DNA of 64,000 nucleotides from positions 1 through 64,000 of the forward strand of contig JAWXUU010000008.1 in the NCBI GenBank assembly GCA_044426085.1. The letters are read 5' to 3'. This stretch comes from JAWXUU01 sp044426085 (GTDB lineage: Bacteria; Bacillota; Clostridia; Christensenellales; CAMQZB01). Under the pieces are notes generated by a model. That model saw only the letters and a program-made list of their open reading frames with translations. It did no database searches and had not been told where the DNA came from. This document shows positions 16,614 through 24,277 of this stretch, one piece after another (the first letter of the stretch is position 1; each line of letters starts with the position of its first letter). Both the position numbers and the translations under genes were made by a program.

Positions 16614-17045
16614 ATGATTTGTACTTTTATTGGTGCAAGCAGTTGCAATACGCTAAAACTATCTGATGCACTGGAATATGAAATCAGAAAATTAATAGAG
16701 TGTGGGATATCGCAGTTTTACAATGGCGGATACGGCGATTTTGATATTTTAGCACTAAAGACAGTGGGCAAATTAAAAGGTGAATATCCACATATAAAAA
16801 GTTACATTGTTTTGGCGTATTTGACCGATAAACATGTCGAGCGAATGGATAGCATAGCAAAACATTACGGTGCGGAAACTTTTTATCCTTTTGACCAAAA
16901 AGTCATCCCAAGATTTGCGATATTGAAGAGAAATGAATATATGATAAACAGTAGTGATTTTATAATTTCTCACGCGGGCTTTGGTGGCTCACTGACGGCA
17001 CTAGAATATGCTATAAGAAAAAAGAAGATGATTATTTATGTTTGA
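16614..17045 (+). CDS. SLOG-superfamily nucleotide-binding protein (DUF1273/YpsA-like)
   Basis: 143 aa. It starts CTFIGASSCNT, continues with FYNGGYGDFDILALKTV, SYIVLAYLTD, PRFAILKRNEYMINSSDFII and ends on GGSLTALEYAIRKKKMIIYV, the strand-by-strand order of a Rossmann-like SLOG domain that binds nucleotide-derived ligands. Family members of this compact type are common beside XRE regulators in Firmicutes genomes. Ribosome site GGAGG. The next small gene overlaps its stop codon. Biological role unknown; a signalling or defence role is inference. Confidence 0.8.
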   Translation: MICTFIGASSCNTLKLSDALEYEIRKLIECGISQFYNGGYGDFDILALKTVGKLKGEYPHIKSYIVLAYLTDKHVERMDSIAKHYGAETFYPFDQKVIPRFAILKRNEYMINSSDFIISHAGFGGSLTALEYAIRKKKMIIYV

Positions 17046-17208
17046 GAAAATTTTTGGACTTCAAACCATTATGGCGGAAGTCAGGTCGCCAGAAACTGGC
17101 AAAATATATGGAAGTACAGAAGAACAAACAAAAATAATGCAAGACTTTGCACTGAAAATATCCGAAAACTATTTGCACGATTGTCTTAGCGATATTTTGA
17201 ATTATTAA
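17038..17208 (+). CDS. Small unknown protein, 56 aa
   Basis: An ATG at 17038 overlaps the SLOG stop (17043-17045), a layout typical of translational coupling. The product (MFEKIFGLQTIMAEVRSPET...) is charged, with the tail ISENYLHDCLSDILNY. No family recognised. It could alternatively be the displaced C terminus of a longer SLOG protein after a frameshift. Confidence 0.45.
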   Translation: MFEKIFGLQTIMAEVRSPETGKIYGSTEEQTKIMQDFALKISENYLHDCLSDILNY

Positions 17209-17233
17209 GTATAATATAGATAGACTATGTGCC

Positions 17234-17262
17234 TTGACAAGGGATATTTTATGTGTTAACAT
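17234..17262 (+). promoter_or_regulatory. Promoter of the pseudoknot leader and dinD
   Basis: TTGACA (17234-17239), 17 bp, TAACAT (17257-17262). Transcription would begin just before the first pseudoknot at 17273. Confidence 0.65.
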
Positions 17263-17272
17263 ATTGATATAT

Positions 17273-17333
17273 AGTCGGTATAGAGACTTTAAACCTATGC
17301 CAGTGGTCGGCATGAAGACCTAAAACTCATGCC
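17273..17333 (+). ncRNA. Two tandem H-type pseudoknots in the dinD leader
   Basis: Unit 1 (17273-17301): stem 1 AGTC/GACT, stem 2 GGTATAG/CTATGCC. Unit 2 (17305-17333): stem 1 GGTC/GACC, stem 2 GGCATGA/TCATGCC. The stems interleave (S1-S2-A-S1'-linker-S2'), so each 29-nt unit is an H-type pseudoknot. Linkers TTAAAC and TAAAAC are alike while paired positions change together. A third copy is at 47192. The leader ends 22 nt before the dinD start, which suggests control of dinD translation or an RNA partner for DinD. Confidence 0.7.
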
Positions 17334-17355
17334 ATTTTAAAATAAAGGTGACATT

Positions 17356-18168
17356 ATGACATTTGATGATATAAGAAAAATCGCAGAAGACGGGAATGAA
17401 TATTGGGAAGCTAGGGAATTGCAAGTTGCTTTGGGTTATGCGCAATGGCGAAGATTTAACGATGTTATAGAACGTGCAAAAGTTTCTTGTAAAATAAGTC
17501 AACAAGATGTTGAATACCATTTTGCCGAGGTTGGCAAAATGGTCGATATTGGTAGTGGTGCAAAAAGAAAACAAGTGGATTACCATCTCACTAGGTATGC
17601 ATGCTATCTTGTTGTTATGAATGGTGACCCTAGGAAAGAAGTTATTGCACTTGGGCAAACATACTTTGCTGTTAAAACAAGACAGCAAGAACTTCAAGAA
17701 ATATATGAACTGCTCACGGAAGACGAAAGGCGATTGTTTCTTCGTGGGGATATCAAGCAGAAAAATATGTTGCTAGCTGAGGCCGCAAGAAATGCTGGGA
17801 TAAAAACAAGTTTTGAATATGCGGAGTTCCAAAATTCTGGGTATAAAGGGTTATACGGCGGTATGACTGCACTTGATATAGCAATCAGCAAAGGCGTTGC
17901 AAGCGAGGAAGATATCCTTGATTATATGGGAAGTGTGGAACTTGGTGCAAACTTGTTCCGAATCACGCAGACTGAAAGTTTAATGAAAAAGAACGGTGTT
18001 GACAATAAAGAAGATGCAAATGCAACCCATTATAGAGTCGGCAGTGCTGTCAGAAAAACAATAGAAGAAATCGGCGGTACAATGCCAGAAGACTTGCCAC
18101 CAGCAGAAAAAAGCATCAAAGAACTAGAAAAATCGCAGAAACAAAAGATAAAAGGTAAAACAGAATAA
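17356..18168 (+). CDS. dinD: DNA damage-inducible protein D homologue (BRO-N domain)
   Basis: 270 aa. The N-terminal ~120 residues match the BRO-N domain of DinD: YWEARELQVALGY, FNDVIERAK, VGKMVDIGSGAKR, DYHLTRYACYLVVMNGDPRK and ALGQTYFAVKTRQQEL. The second half has NSGYKGLYGG and LGANLFRITQTES, also DinD features. E. coli DinD is LexA-regulated and inhibits RecA strand exchange. Here no SOS box is obvious; instead a promoter and two pseudoknots precede it. It is the last gene before the tRNA-Glu integration site. AAAGGTG serves as ribosome site. Confidence 0.9.
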   Translation: MTFDDIRKIAEDGNEYWEARELQVALGYAQWRRFNDVIERAKVSCKISQQDVEYHFAEVGKMVDIGSGAKRKQVDYHLTRYACYLVVMNGDPRKEVIALGQTYFAVKTRQQELQEIYELLTEDERRLFLRGDIKQKNMLLAEAARNAGIKTSFEYAEFQNSGYKGLYGGMTALDIAISKGVASEEDILDYMGSVELGANLFRITQTESLMKKNGVDNKEDANATHYRVGSAVRKTIEEIGGTMPEDLPPAEKSIKELEKSQKQKIKGKTE

Positions 18169-18204
18169 TCAAAAAGCAGGGTGAAAACCTTGCTTTTTGC
18201 GTTC

Positions 18205-18228
18205 GGGGTGCAAAATAGGGTGCAAAAA
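18205..18228. repeat. Paired GGGTGCAAAA repeats, possible integrase arm sites (relic end)
   Basis: GGGGTGCAAAATAGGGTGCA.. is shared, with its left flank GCGTTC, by the region just inside the right end of the 24.7-kb element (43015-43038). Closely spaced direct repeats near att sites usually bind the integrase arm domain. Here they sit outside the present element, implying an older element ended at this tRNA site. Confidence 0.5.
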
Positions 18229-18327
18229 ATAAAAAACGAACGCACGAAGTGCCGTTCCCAAAAAAATTGTCGAGCGGGCGAAGCCTCGCTCCCCACATAC
18301 GCAAGCCCATTTGCCCACTGTGGTAGC

Positions 18328-18434
18328 ATTGGCTGCGAAATTTTCGTGGAATGCAAAGGAAGGTGGCTGAAGGCTATATTGGTATATGCCGAAGCCACTT
18401 TTCAAAGCAGTCCGCGGAAATTTCACAGCCAAGG
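18328..18434. repeat. Long hairpin element downstream of the tRNA-Glu att remnant
   Basis: A left arm starting TTGGCTGCGAAATTTTCG and a right arm ending with its near reverse complement (CCGCGGAAATTTCACAGCCAA) enclose about 14 nt. Conserved unpaired-looking motifs ATGCAAAGGAAG and TTTTCAAAGCAGT occur within the arms. The same architecture with different paired sequence lies at 48321-48431. Confidence 0.7.
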
Positions 18435-18440
18435 CGGGTT

Positions 18441-18492
18441 GGGTCACCAATAAAAAAAGCCATCTTCCGATGGCGTTTTTTATTGGTGACCC
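18441..18492. terminator. 24-bp-arm palindrome including the tRNA-Glu 3' end
   Basis: GGGTCACCAATAAAAAAAGC.. pairs with its reverse complement ending TTGGTGACCC with one mismatch, loop TTCC. The right arm includes the first nine bases of the 45-bp tRNA-derived repeat. Inside is a classical terminator stem GCCATC/GATGGC with A and T tracts. It would terminate tRNA-Glu(CUC) transcription before the present element was inserted. Confidence 0.7.
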
Positions 18493-18528
18493 CTAGCAGG
18501 GTTGAACTGCTGATTCCACCTTGAGAGG
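18484..18528. repeat. attL: 45-bp copy of the tRNA-Glu(CUC) 3' end
   Basis: The 45 bp beginning TGGTGACCCCTAGCAGGG are identical to 43144-43188, the 3' part (CCA to anticodon loop) of the intact tRNA-Glu(CUC) gene. Sequence identity stops abruptly at 18528/43188. This is the displaced attachment site left by integration into the tRNA. Confidence 0.92.
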
Positions 18529-19147
18529 CATCAAGACCCGACCAAGCAACTTGCATATCAGTGCATATCGTGCGTTTCCAAGCATATCTTGCGACCTTTT
18601 AACCACATAACCCACGTTTTGCCCCCTAACTTTCCTAACTTCCCCTAACTTTTCTATCCCCCAAAACAACAAGGGTGCAATTCGGGTGCAAAATGGGCGA
18701 CAATTTGATTGGGTTTATATCGATTTTTTATATAGTACAGTTGTAATTTTGTAGGCAGTTTTAGTAGTTGTGACCAAGTACGATTGAATATGAATATGCA
18801 ATGAAAGAGATGCAATACATAGTAGAAATATCATTCACCCTATTCTATACAAGATAATAAATAATCCCCTGACTAACCACACTCTTATGATCTCACTCCC
18901 AAAAAATCCAACCACATCCTCAGCCGTCCGAAACGCAAGGTTATATATATCCCACCTCCAATATTGTGTCTTGTTGTACCATAAGTTGGGAGAGTTGTCA
19001 AATATATGACAGAAAGCATATTGAGCTTCTAGCTTATACTCATTGTAACTTAACATAGCAATGGATAAATGTACTATAATATAGGATTAGGGCGCTATGT
19101 TATATACAGGAATGCTTGTTAAAATGTATATTTTGTATAATTGTAGT
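18529..19147. other. Left-end non-coding region of the element with short repeats
   Basis: GCATATC occurs three times at about 18554-18587. CCTAACTT occurs three times at about 18627-18653, roughly one helical turn apart. GGGTGCAATTCGGGTGCAAA lies at about 18667-18686. These look like accessory protein sites (integrase arm, excisionase) near attL. From 18700 to 19147 I see no convincing gene. Confidence 0.5.
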
Positions 19148-19170
19148 GAATTCTATTTTGAATAGAATTC
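19148..19170 (+). promoter_or_regulatory. Operator of the element repressor
   Basis: A perfect inverted repeat GAATTCTATT-ttg-AATAGAATTC. It overlaps a weak -35 (TTGAAT at 19158) placed 16 bp before TATAAT (19180-19185), so a bound dimer would block transcription of the XRE gene at 19246. Confidence 0.65.
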
Positions 19171-19245
19171 GATTCTTGTTATAATAGTGGGGATTCAGTA
19201 TTTTTTATGTTATAGTAATGATATAAAAAACGAAGGAGAGTTGGT

Positions 19246-19941
19246 ATGTATACAAAATTTGGACATAACATTATAAACTATCGCAAACAAAATGGATTGA
19301 CACAAGAGGACTTTGCGGCTTTGATTGTGGATAGGCAACTTGAAAAAAGCAAGCGAGATTATTCAAAAAGTGTCAGCAAGTGGGAACTTGGTGATTCTTA
19401 TCCCGAAATGAAAACGTTGATATTGATAGCGCAGGAACTGGATGTTACGTTGGATGAACTAGTTAATGTTGAAGTAGGCACTTATGGAATAAGTCCTGAA
19501 ATAGCTAAGGAAATAGAGGATATGGAAAGCTGTTACTTAACATATCTAGTGAGATTGTATGAAAGATCAGTGTTGCATCATTGTGGTGACCACAATTGCT
19601 TTATGTCATTTATAGTGCTTGAAAAATTAAGTGAAGATGATGAAAATATCCAATTTATCGATAGTCTTCAGTTTGGAAATGGCGCTAGCGATATAAGAAT
19701 TAAGAAAGGGGATATAATTGAAAATCTAAAAGACTATTTTGAAGAAAGGATTGAAGATTTATGGAATTCGTCATTTGTTGTCGCGGATTTAGATTTTAAT
19801 TTCGTGAAGGAAGATGAAGATAGCTATACGGTTTGTATTTACTTACTTGCTGATCGCAACGTAATCAAAGCGTTGATAGATGAAAATGCAAGAAGGGATA
19901 AAATGGAAATCAAGCATAAATTTGATGCTAAGTCTATGTGA
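19246..19941 (+). CDS. XRE-family regulator with C-terminal domain
   Basis: 231 aa. Residues 1-70 form a Cro/CI helix-turn-helix (FGHNIINYRKQNGLTQEDFA...SVSKWELGDSYPEMKTLILI). The remaining ~160 residues are acidic and of unknown fold; there is no S24 peptidase motif, so it is not a LexA/CI-type self-cleaving repressor. Ribosome site GAAGGAG. As the first gene of the element behind a palindromic operator, it is probably the master repressor or autoregulator. Confidence 0.85.
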   Translation: MYTKFGHNIINYRKQNGLTQEDFAALIVDRQLEKSKRDYSKSVSKWELGDSYPEMKTLILIAQELDVTLDELVNVEVGTYGISPEIAKEIEDMESCYLTYLVRLYERSVLHHCGDHNCFMSFIVLEKLSEDDENIQFIDSLQFGNGASDIRIKKGDIIENLKDYFEERIEDLWNSSFVVADLDFNFVKEDEDSYTVCIYLLADRNVIKALIDENARRDKMEIKHKFDAKSM

Positions 19942-20006
19942 ATCGCTAATAAATACATACTTTCATTGAATTGTATTGTATAATGGAGTTGTAAAAGAGG
20001 TGAAAA

Positions 20007-22850
20007 ATGGACAAGAATTATTTTGAAGACCAAAATCAATATAAAACTGATGAAAACTTGATAAAGCGTAATCCTTGTTATTATATAAGGACAGTAGAGC
20101 TATCAGAAAAAAATTGTACGCTTGCTGTATCCTTAAACTTTCAAGCATTAAAATGCATTCCAAAATCTTTGCATACTGAGAAACTATGTCTTGTTGCTAT
20201 CAAGCAATGTGGATATGCACTAAAATTTGTGTCTAAAAAAATAATCACAGAAGAACTATGTTTTGAGGCTGTCAGGATGGGAAGCGTTTCTTCGATTTAT
20301 TTACCACGTGGTTATAATGTTTTTGAGTACATTCCATGTAAATATCTTACACAAGAATTTTATATTAAAGCATATAGTATTAATCCCAAAATACTATGTT
20401 ATATACCAAAAGAAATTCATGCATCTCTAAATATAGTAAAAACCTATAATAATATTAATCCATTGTTGCCGACAATTGAGAATATAGCAAATGATGGATT
20501 ATGTATAAGAAATATGACAATAAAGTCAATTACTGAGGATATGTGTAAAGTTGCCGTGGAAAATAATGGAATGGCTTTGCAGTTTGTTCCTGATGAATGG
20601 AGAACGTTGCAGTTATGTGAATTGGCAGTGGAACAAAATTTACTTAGCATGGCTTTTGTTCCAACGGAAATCTTAACGCTAGGAATCGTGAAAAAATGGT
20701 TATATAAGGTTGTTTCTTGTTTTGGCAATATGATATATGAAGATAGTAAAAACTCTGAAAGTAGAGTATTTACTTATATGGATAGTCCAAGAATGCAAGA
20801 ATTAAAAAGAATAATGACAGAATTTCCTGATGATATAAATAGTGATTATAAAGTCATGCAGATTCAACGAAAATTAGGTTTTAGAAGGTTTATATCAAAA
20901 ACTTATGATAAAGAGAGTGGACAATTTATAACGAGTGAAAAAATTTTAAGTCGATATGGTTTGGAAGAAAAACGTTTTTCTGAATTTATGGAGTTTTATA
21001 GTTATGTTGATTATGATCTACGCGATTCAAATTTGAGTGACTATAATTTCGTTGGAGTCGATTTTAACAAGATAAACATAACTGGTGCTTATATCTCTAG
21101 TGACGTATTGATAGAACAAAATCTTTATGATGACACATACTATAATTCTATAATGCCAAAAGACAGAAATATGATTACTCCATCATGGGCACTAGAGAAT
21201 GAAAATATTGATGCACAATCACTACTTAGGATAGATGATATAGAAAGCAATGAATTGAATTATAATAATACAAGATTTTATTATATTAGTGATATTCACT
21301 TAATGCATAAGATAAAAAATAAGTTTCAAGTTCATGCAACAGAAAGAGAAGTATTGGAATATATTAGGGCAATTGTTGACAGTATTGAAAAGTCTGCTTG
21401 TGGAATATCTGCGTTTGATTATATTTTAATCGGTGGAGATATATCGTATGATTTTGAAATTTCAAGATTGTTCTACACGGAATTATCGCAGAAATTTAGA
21501 TATAATAAGATTATTGTAATACTTGGGAATCATGAGCTTTGGGATGCACGTATAAATAAGCGAAGTAAAAAGTTGTCATATAGTAATCGTAGTATAGATG
21601 AGGTTATTGAAAAGTATCGAAACATGCTCGGGCAACTAAATATTTATTTTCTAAACAATCAAATGTTGGCAAAAGAAAATAATCAAGTAATAATATTTGG
21701 TGAAGAGCAGTTGTTGAGTATGTCTGAACAGAGGTTGAAAAATATTGCTCTTAAATCACCATATTTATTATTAGCAGGTTTAGGATTTTCTGGATACAAT
21801 AAAGAATTTAATGCAACTTGTGGAATATATCGCAATAAAATTTTTGGACTAGAAGAAGATTTGCAGGAAACGCAAAAATTTGAAAAGGTATATCTAAAAT
21901 TGAAAAAGTGTTTACAAGATGAAAAGTTGATTGTTTTCACACATACACCGAAATCAGATTGGTCGATTGATGGTTATAATAAAAATTGGATTTACGTCAA
22001 TGGGCATACTCACAAAAATGAGTATGTAATTGATGATGAGAAAACAGTTTATGCTGATAATCAAATAGGATATAAAAGTGTAAGTTTTGGGTTAAAAGCA
22101 TTTAGAATGTCAAATACATATGATATATTCAGATACTATGACGATGGAAAATATATTATTGACAGAGTGCAATATATTGAATTAAACAGGGGCATGAAAA
22201 TACAATGTGTATGCAATAGGATAAATGGAAGTATTCATATGCTAAAGAAACATAATAACTATTGTTTTTTCTATGAAGAAAACGATAAGATCTATCTTAT
22301 GAATGGGGGAGCAATTAGAAAGGTGGATAATCAAGACCTAGATTATTATTTTGATAGGATGGATGTTTATTCAGACGCCATAAAAAGCATGTTGCACAAA
22401 TATAATTTAGCGTTGAAGCAAATTTCTAAAGAAGTGAAAATAATTGGTGGAAGTGGTGATATACATGGTTGCATAGTCGATATAGATTTTTTTAATCATA
22501 TATATCTGAACCCTATTGATGGAAGTATAACGTCATATTTTGCAACGGATATTACTAATAAAAAGGTATATTCATCAGTATTGGCATTGCTCAAAGAAAA
22601 CACTCCACGATTATATGATCAATATTTGCTGGCTCAAAATGATAACCTAATCATTGGAAAAAATCAGTTAATTAATAATATAGATTTAGAGATGACAAAA
22701 TATGTGTTTGATACATCTATGTATGAACCTTCAAGAGTAATGAGATCTTTGCAATATATTACTGAAGCAAATATAATTAGAAATTGGAATGATGATGTTA
22801 TTGATAAAATTTGCGACAAACTATCGAATGGTGGATTGTGCATAGAATAA
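20007..22850 (+). CDS. 947-aa protein: DUF4116-like helical repeats plus metallophosphoesterase
   Basis: Residues about 20-240 hold helical repeats of roughly 24 residues (LSEKNCTLAVSLNFQALKCI, HTEKLCLVAIKQCGYALKFV, ITEELCFEAVRMG...), matching DUF4116. The middle contains a calcineurin-like phosphoesterase: YISDIHL (about 428), ILIGGDIS (about 475), ILGNHELWD (about 508), VFTHTPK and YVNGHTHKNE (about 665), covering all metal-ligand blocks. The last ~270 residues are unrecognised. The enzyme could cleave nucleic acid or a nucleotide signal. The combination on a defence island suggests an abortive-infection effector with a sensor array (inference). GAGG ribosome site; terminator after the stop. 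Confidence 0.8.
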   Translation: MDKNYFEDQNQYKTDENLIKRNPCYYIRTVELSEKNCTLAVSLNFQALKCIPKSLHTEKLCLVAIKQCGYALKFVSKKIITEELCFEAVRMGSVSSIYLPRGYNVFEYIPCKYLTQEFYIKAYSINPKILCYIPKEIHASLNIVKTYNNINPLLPTIENIANDGLCIRNMTIKSITEDMCKVAVENNGMALQFVPDEWRTLQLCELAVEQNLLSMAFVPTEILTLGIVKKWLYKVVSCFGNMIYEDSKNSESRVFTYMDSPRMQELKRIMTEFPDDINSDYKVMQIQRKLGFRRFISKTYDKESGQFITSEKILSRYGLEEKRFSEFMEFYSYVDYDLRDSNLSDYNFVGVDFNKINITGAYISSDVLIEQNLYDDTYYNSIMPKDRNMITPSWALENENIDAQSLLRIDDIESNELNYNNTRFYYISDIHLMHKIKNKFQVHATEREVLEYIRAIVDSIEKSACGISAFDYILIGGDISYDFEISRLFYTELSQKFRYNKIIVILGNHELWDARINKRSKKLSYSNRSIDEVIEKYRNMLGQLNIYFLNNQMLAKENNQVIIFGEEQLLSMSEQRLKNIALKSPYLLLAGLGFSGYNKEFNATCGIYRNKIFGLEEDLQETQKFEKVYLKLKKCLQDEKLIVFTHTPKSDWSIDGYNKNWIYVNGHTHKNEYVIDDEKTVYADNQIGYKSVSFGLKAFRMSNTYDIFRYYDDGKYIIDRVQYIELNRGMKIQCVCNRINGSIHMLKKHNNYCFFYEENDKIYLMNGGAIRKVDNQDLDYYFDRMDVYSDAIKSMLHKYNLALKQISKEVKIIGGSGDIHGCIVDIDFFNHIYLNPIDGSITSYFATDITNKKVYSSVLALLKENTPRLYDQYLLAQNDNLIIGKNQLINNIDLEMTKYVFDTSMYEPSRVMRSLQYITEANIIRNWNDDVIDKICDKLSNGGLCIE

Positions 22851-22865
22851 ACATCTAGCTAACAG

Positions 22866-22896
22866 AAAAAGAGCGACTAAAACAGTTGCTCTTTTT
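22866..22896 (+). terminator. Terminator after the metallophosphoesterase gene
   Basis: AAAAAGAGCGACT and AGTTGCTCTTTTT pair around AAAAC, followed by CTAT; a typical intrinsic terminator 16 bp after the stop codon. Confidence 0.8.
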
Positions 22897-22972
22897 CTAT
22901 ATTCATAAAAAAGAAAAGGCAAATAACATACGCTCCATAGTATTCTACGCGATATGCCCAAAATAATAAATC

Positions 22973-23001
22973 TTGATTTGAGGTTCTTTATGTGATATAA
23001 T
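22973..23001 (+). promoter_or_regulatory. Promoter of the PD-(D/E)XK gene
   Basis: TTGATT (22973-22978), 17 bp, TATAAT (22996-23001). Confidence 0.65.
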
Positions 23002-23060
23002 AAAATGAAAAGATATATTGTCGATATAAAAAACTTGTATTATGTGTAGGGGAGATGTTA

Positions 23061-24191
23061 ATGGGAAAAATTCACGAGTTGTTGGCTGCTATTGAGGTGC
23101 GGGATATGCAAAGCTATTCTGAGGAGAGCACGTTTTTGGATGTGATTGGCAGGACTAATGATGAAAATTTTATATCTAGGTTGCTGCTTTATACGTTGCA
23201 AAATGATGGCGGGTTGTTGAATTATTTGATTTGCAAATATAGCGCAGACATGGGCAAAGATTGGGGCGATTGTGGTGGCGGTTATCGCATTGTTGAGGCG
23301 GTGGCTGAAAAGAACATGCTGATTGGCAGGAGTGATATTTTTATTGTTGCGCAAGATTGTGATAGGCAAAAAGTGGTTATCACAATTGAAAATAAAATCT
23401 ACACATGGGAGCACGACAATCAAACTGACACGTATTTCAAGTGGGTGGAAAGTCAGCGAGTTTATAAAGACTGTAGGAAGGTTTTCATATATTTGAAGCC
23501 AGAATTTAACAGTTCGCAGCCGTCATGCAAAGAGTTTTTAACATTGACTTATGTCGACATTTTCAGAAATATTAGCGTGAGTGATAATAAAATTATTGCT
23601 GATTTCAAGGATCATATAAAGAAGTTTAGCAGCAGAGGAGTGGAAATAATGAGTGACGAGAGGTTTTATTTGGAAAACTATAAGAAGATTAACGAGGTCA
23701 TTATTCGTGCAAAAAACAAGAGGGATGAAATCAAAGAGCAGATTGTGAAGGCGCTAGAGGCAAACTTAGTGGACAAGCACGCGGACATGCTGTTGGAAAG
23801 GGCTGATGGCAACAGCGTATTCAGATTTTATAAACCTGATAAGTGGTATGAAAATGCTGAGAATAAGGAAAATAAATATTATTTTTACGTAGAAATGAAG
23901 TTTGAAGGAAACGATATTTCAGATATTGTCTTTCAACAAACCGTTAAGTCATACGGCCAGCGAAAGGGCGATAGCATCATCACAAAATTCATGGAAAACA
24001 GAAGCTATTCATGCGTAAACATCGTGGGTGTGCACCGTATTGTAGCTAAAGAAAAATTCATTGATAACACAAGCGAGTTCTTATCTGAAGAGTGGATTCA
24101 AAACTTGACGGCAAAAGCAACCGCAGTTCTGTTGGAATATATCGATAGTACGGATGAAATGGTGGATGACTTTGTTGTGTTTAGAAACTAG
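23061..24191 (+). CDS. PD-(D/E)XK nuclease-superfamily protein
   Basis: 376 aa. The core pattern is Asp92 in GRSDIFIV, then Glu110-x-Lys112 in VITIENKIYTWEHDNQT, the D...ExK of the PD-(D/E)XK fold, in a context (NENFISRLLLYTLQ; DTYFKWVE; IYLKPE) like PDDEXK_4 family proteins. A second half with FYVEMKFEG may be a related substrate-binding region. I start at 23061 because GTAGGGGAG lies just upstream; an ATG 6 bp earlier overlaps the spacer. Such stand-alone members are frequent in defence islands; target unknown. It has its own promoter. Confidence 0.8.
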   Translation: MGKIHELLAAIEVRDMQSYSEESTFLDVIGRTNDENFISRLLLYTLQNDGGLLNYLICKYSADMGKDWGDCGGGYRIVEAVAEKNMLIGRSDIFIVAQDCDRQKVVITIENKIYTWEHDNQTDTYFKWVESQRVYKDCRKVFIYLKPEFNSSQPSCKEFLTLTYVDIFRNISVSDNKIIADFKDHIKKFSSRGVEIMSDERFYLENYKKINEVIIRAKNKRDEIKEQIVKALEANLVDKHADMLLERADGNSVFRFYKPDKWYENAENKENKYYFYVEMKFEGNDISDIVFQQTVKSYGQRKGDSIITKFMENRSYSCVNIVGVHRIVAKEKFIDNTSEFLSEEWIQNLTAKATAVLLEYIDSTDEMVDDFVVFRN

Positions 24192-24277
24192 ATTGTATGG
24201 ATTGACAAGGCTATATGATGTCATGAATTCAAATTGTATTTAAATAAAAAATAGGGCAGAAAAGGAACTGTAAATAA

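Noticed and set aside
17273..18168. Reading the dinD leader and DinD as a straightforward type III toxin-antitoxin system
   Set aside because: DinD is much larger than ToxN-type toxins and shows BRO-N motifs, there is no terminator between RNA and gene, and no ToxN signature. The RNA is reported as a regulatory or partner candidate only.
18835..19056. Minus-strand open frame of 73 codons, rich in Tyr/Trp, in the left end of the element
   Set aside because: No ribosome binding site before its ATG, opposite orientation to all element genes, and no recognised family. It may be a decayed fragment.
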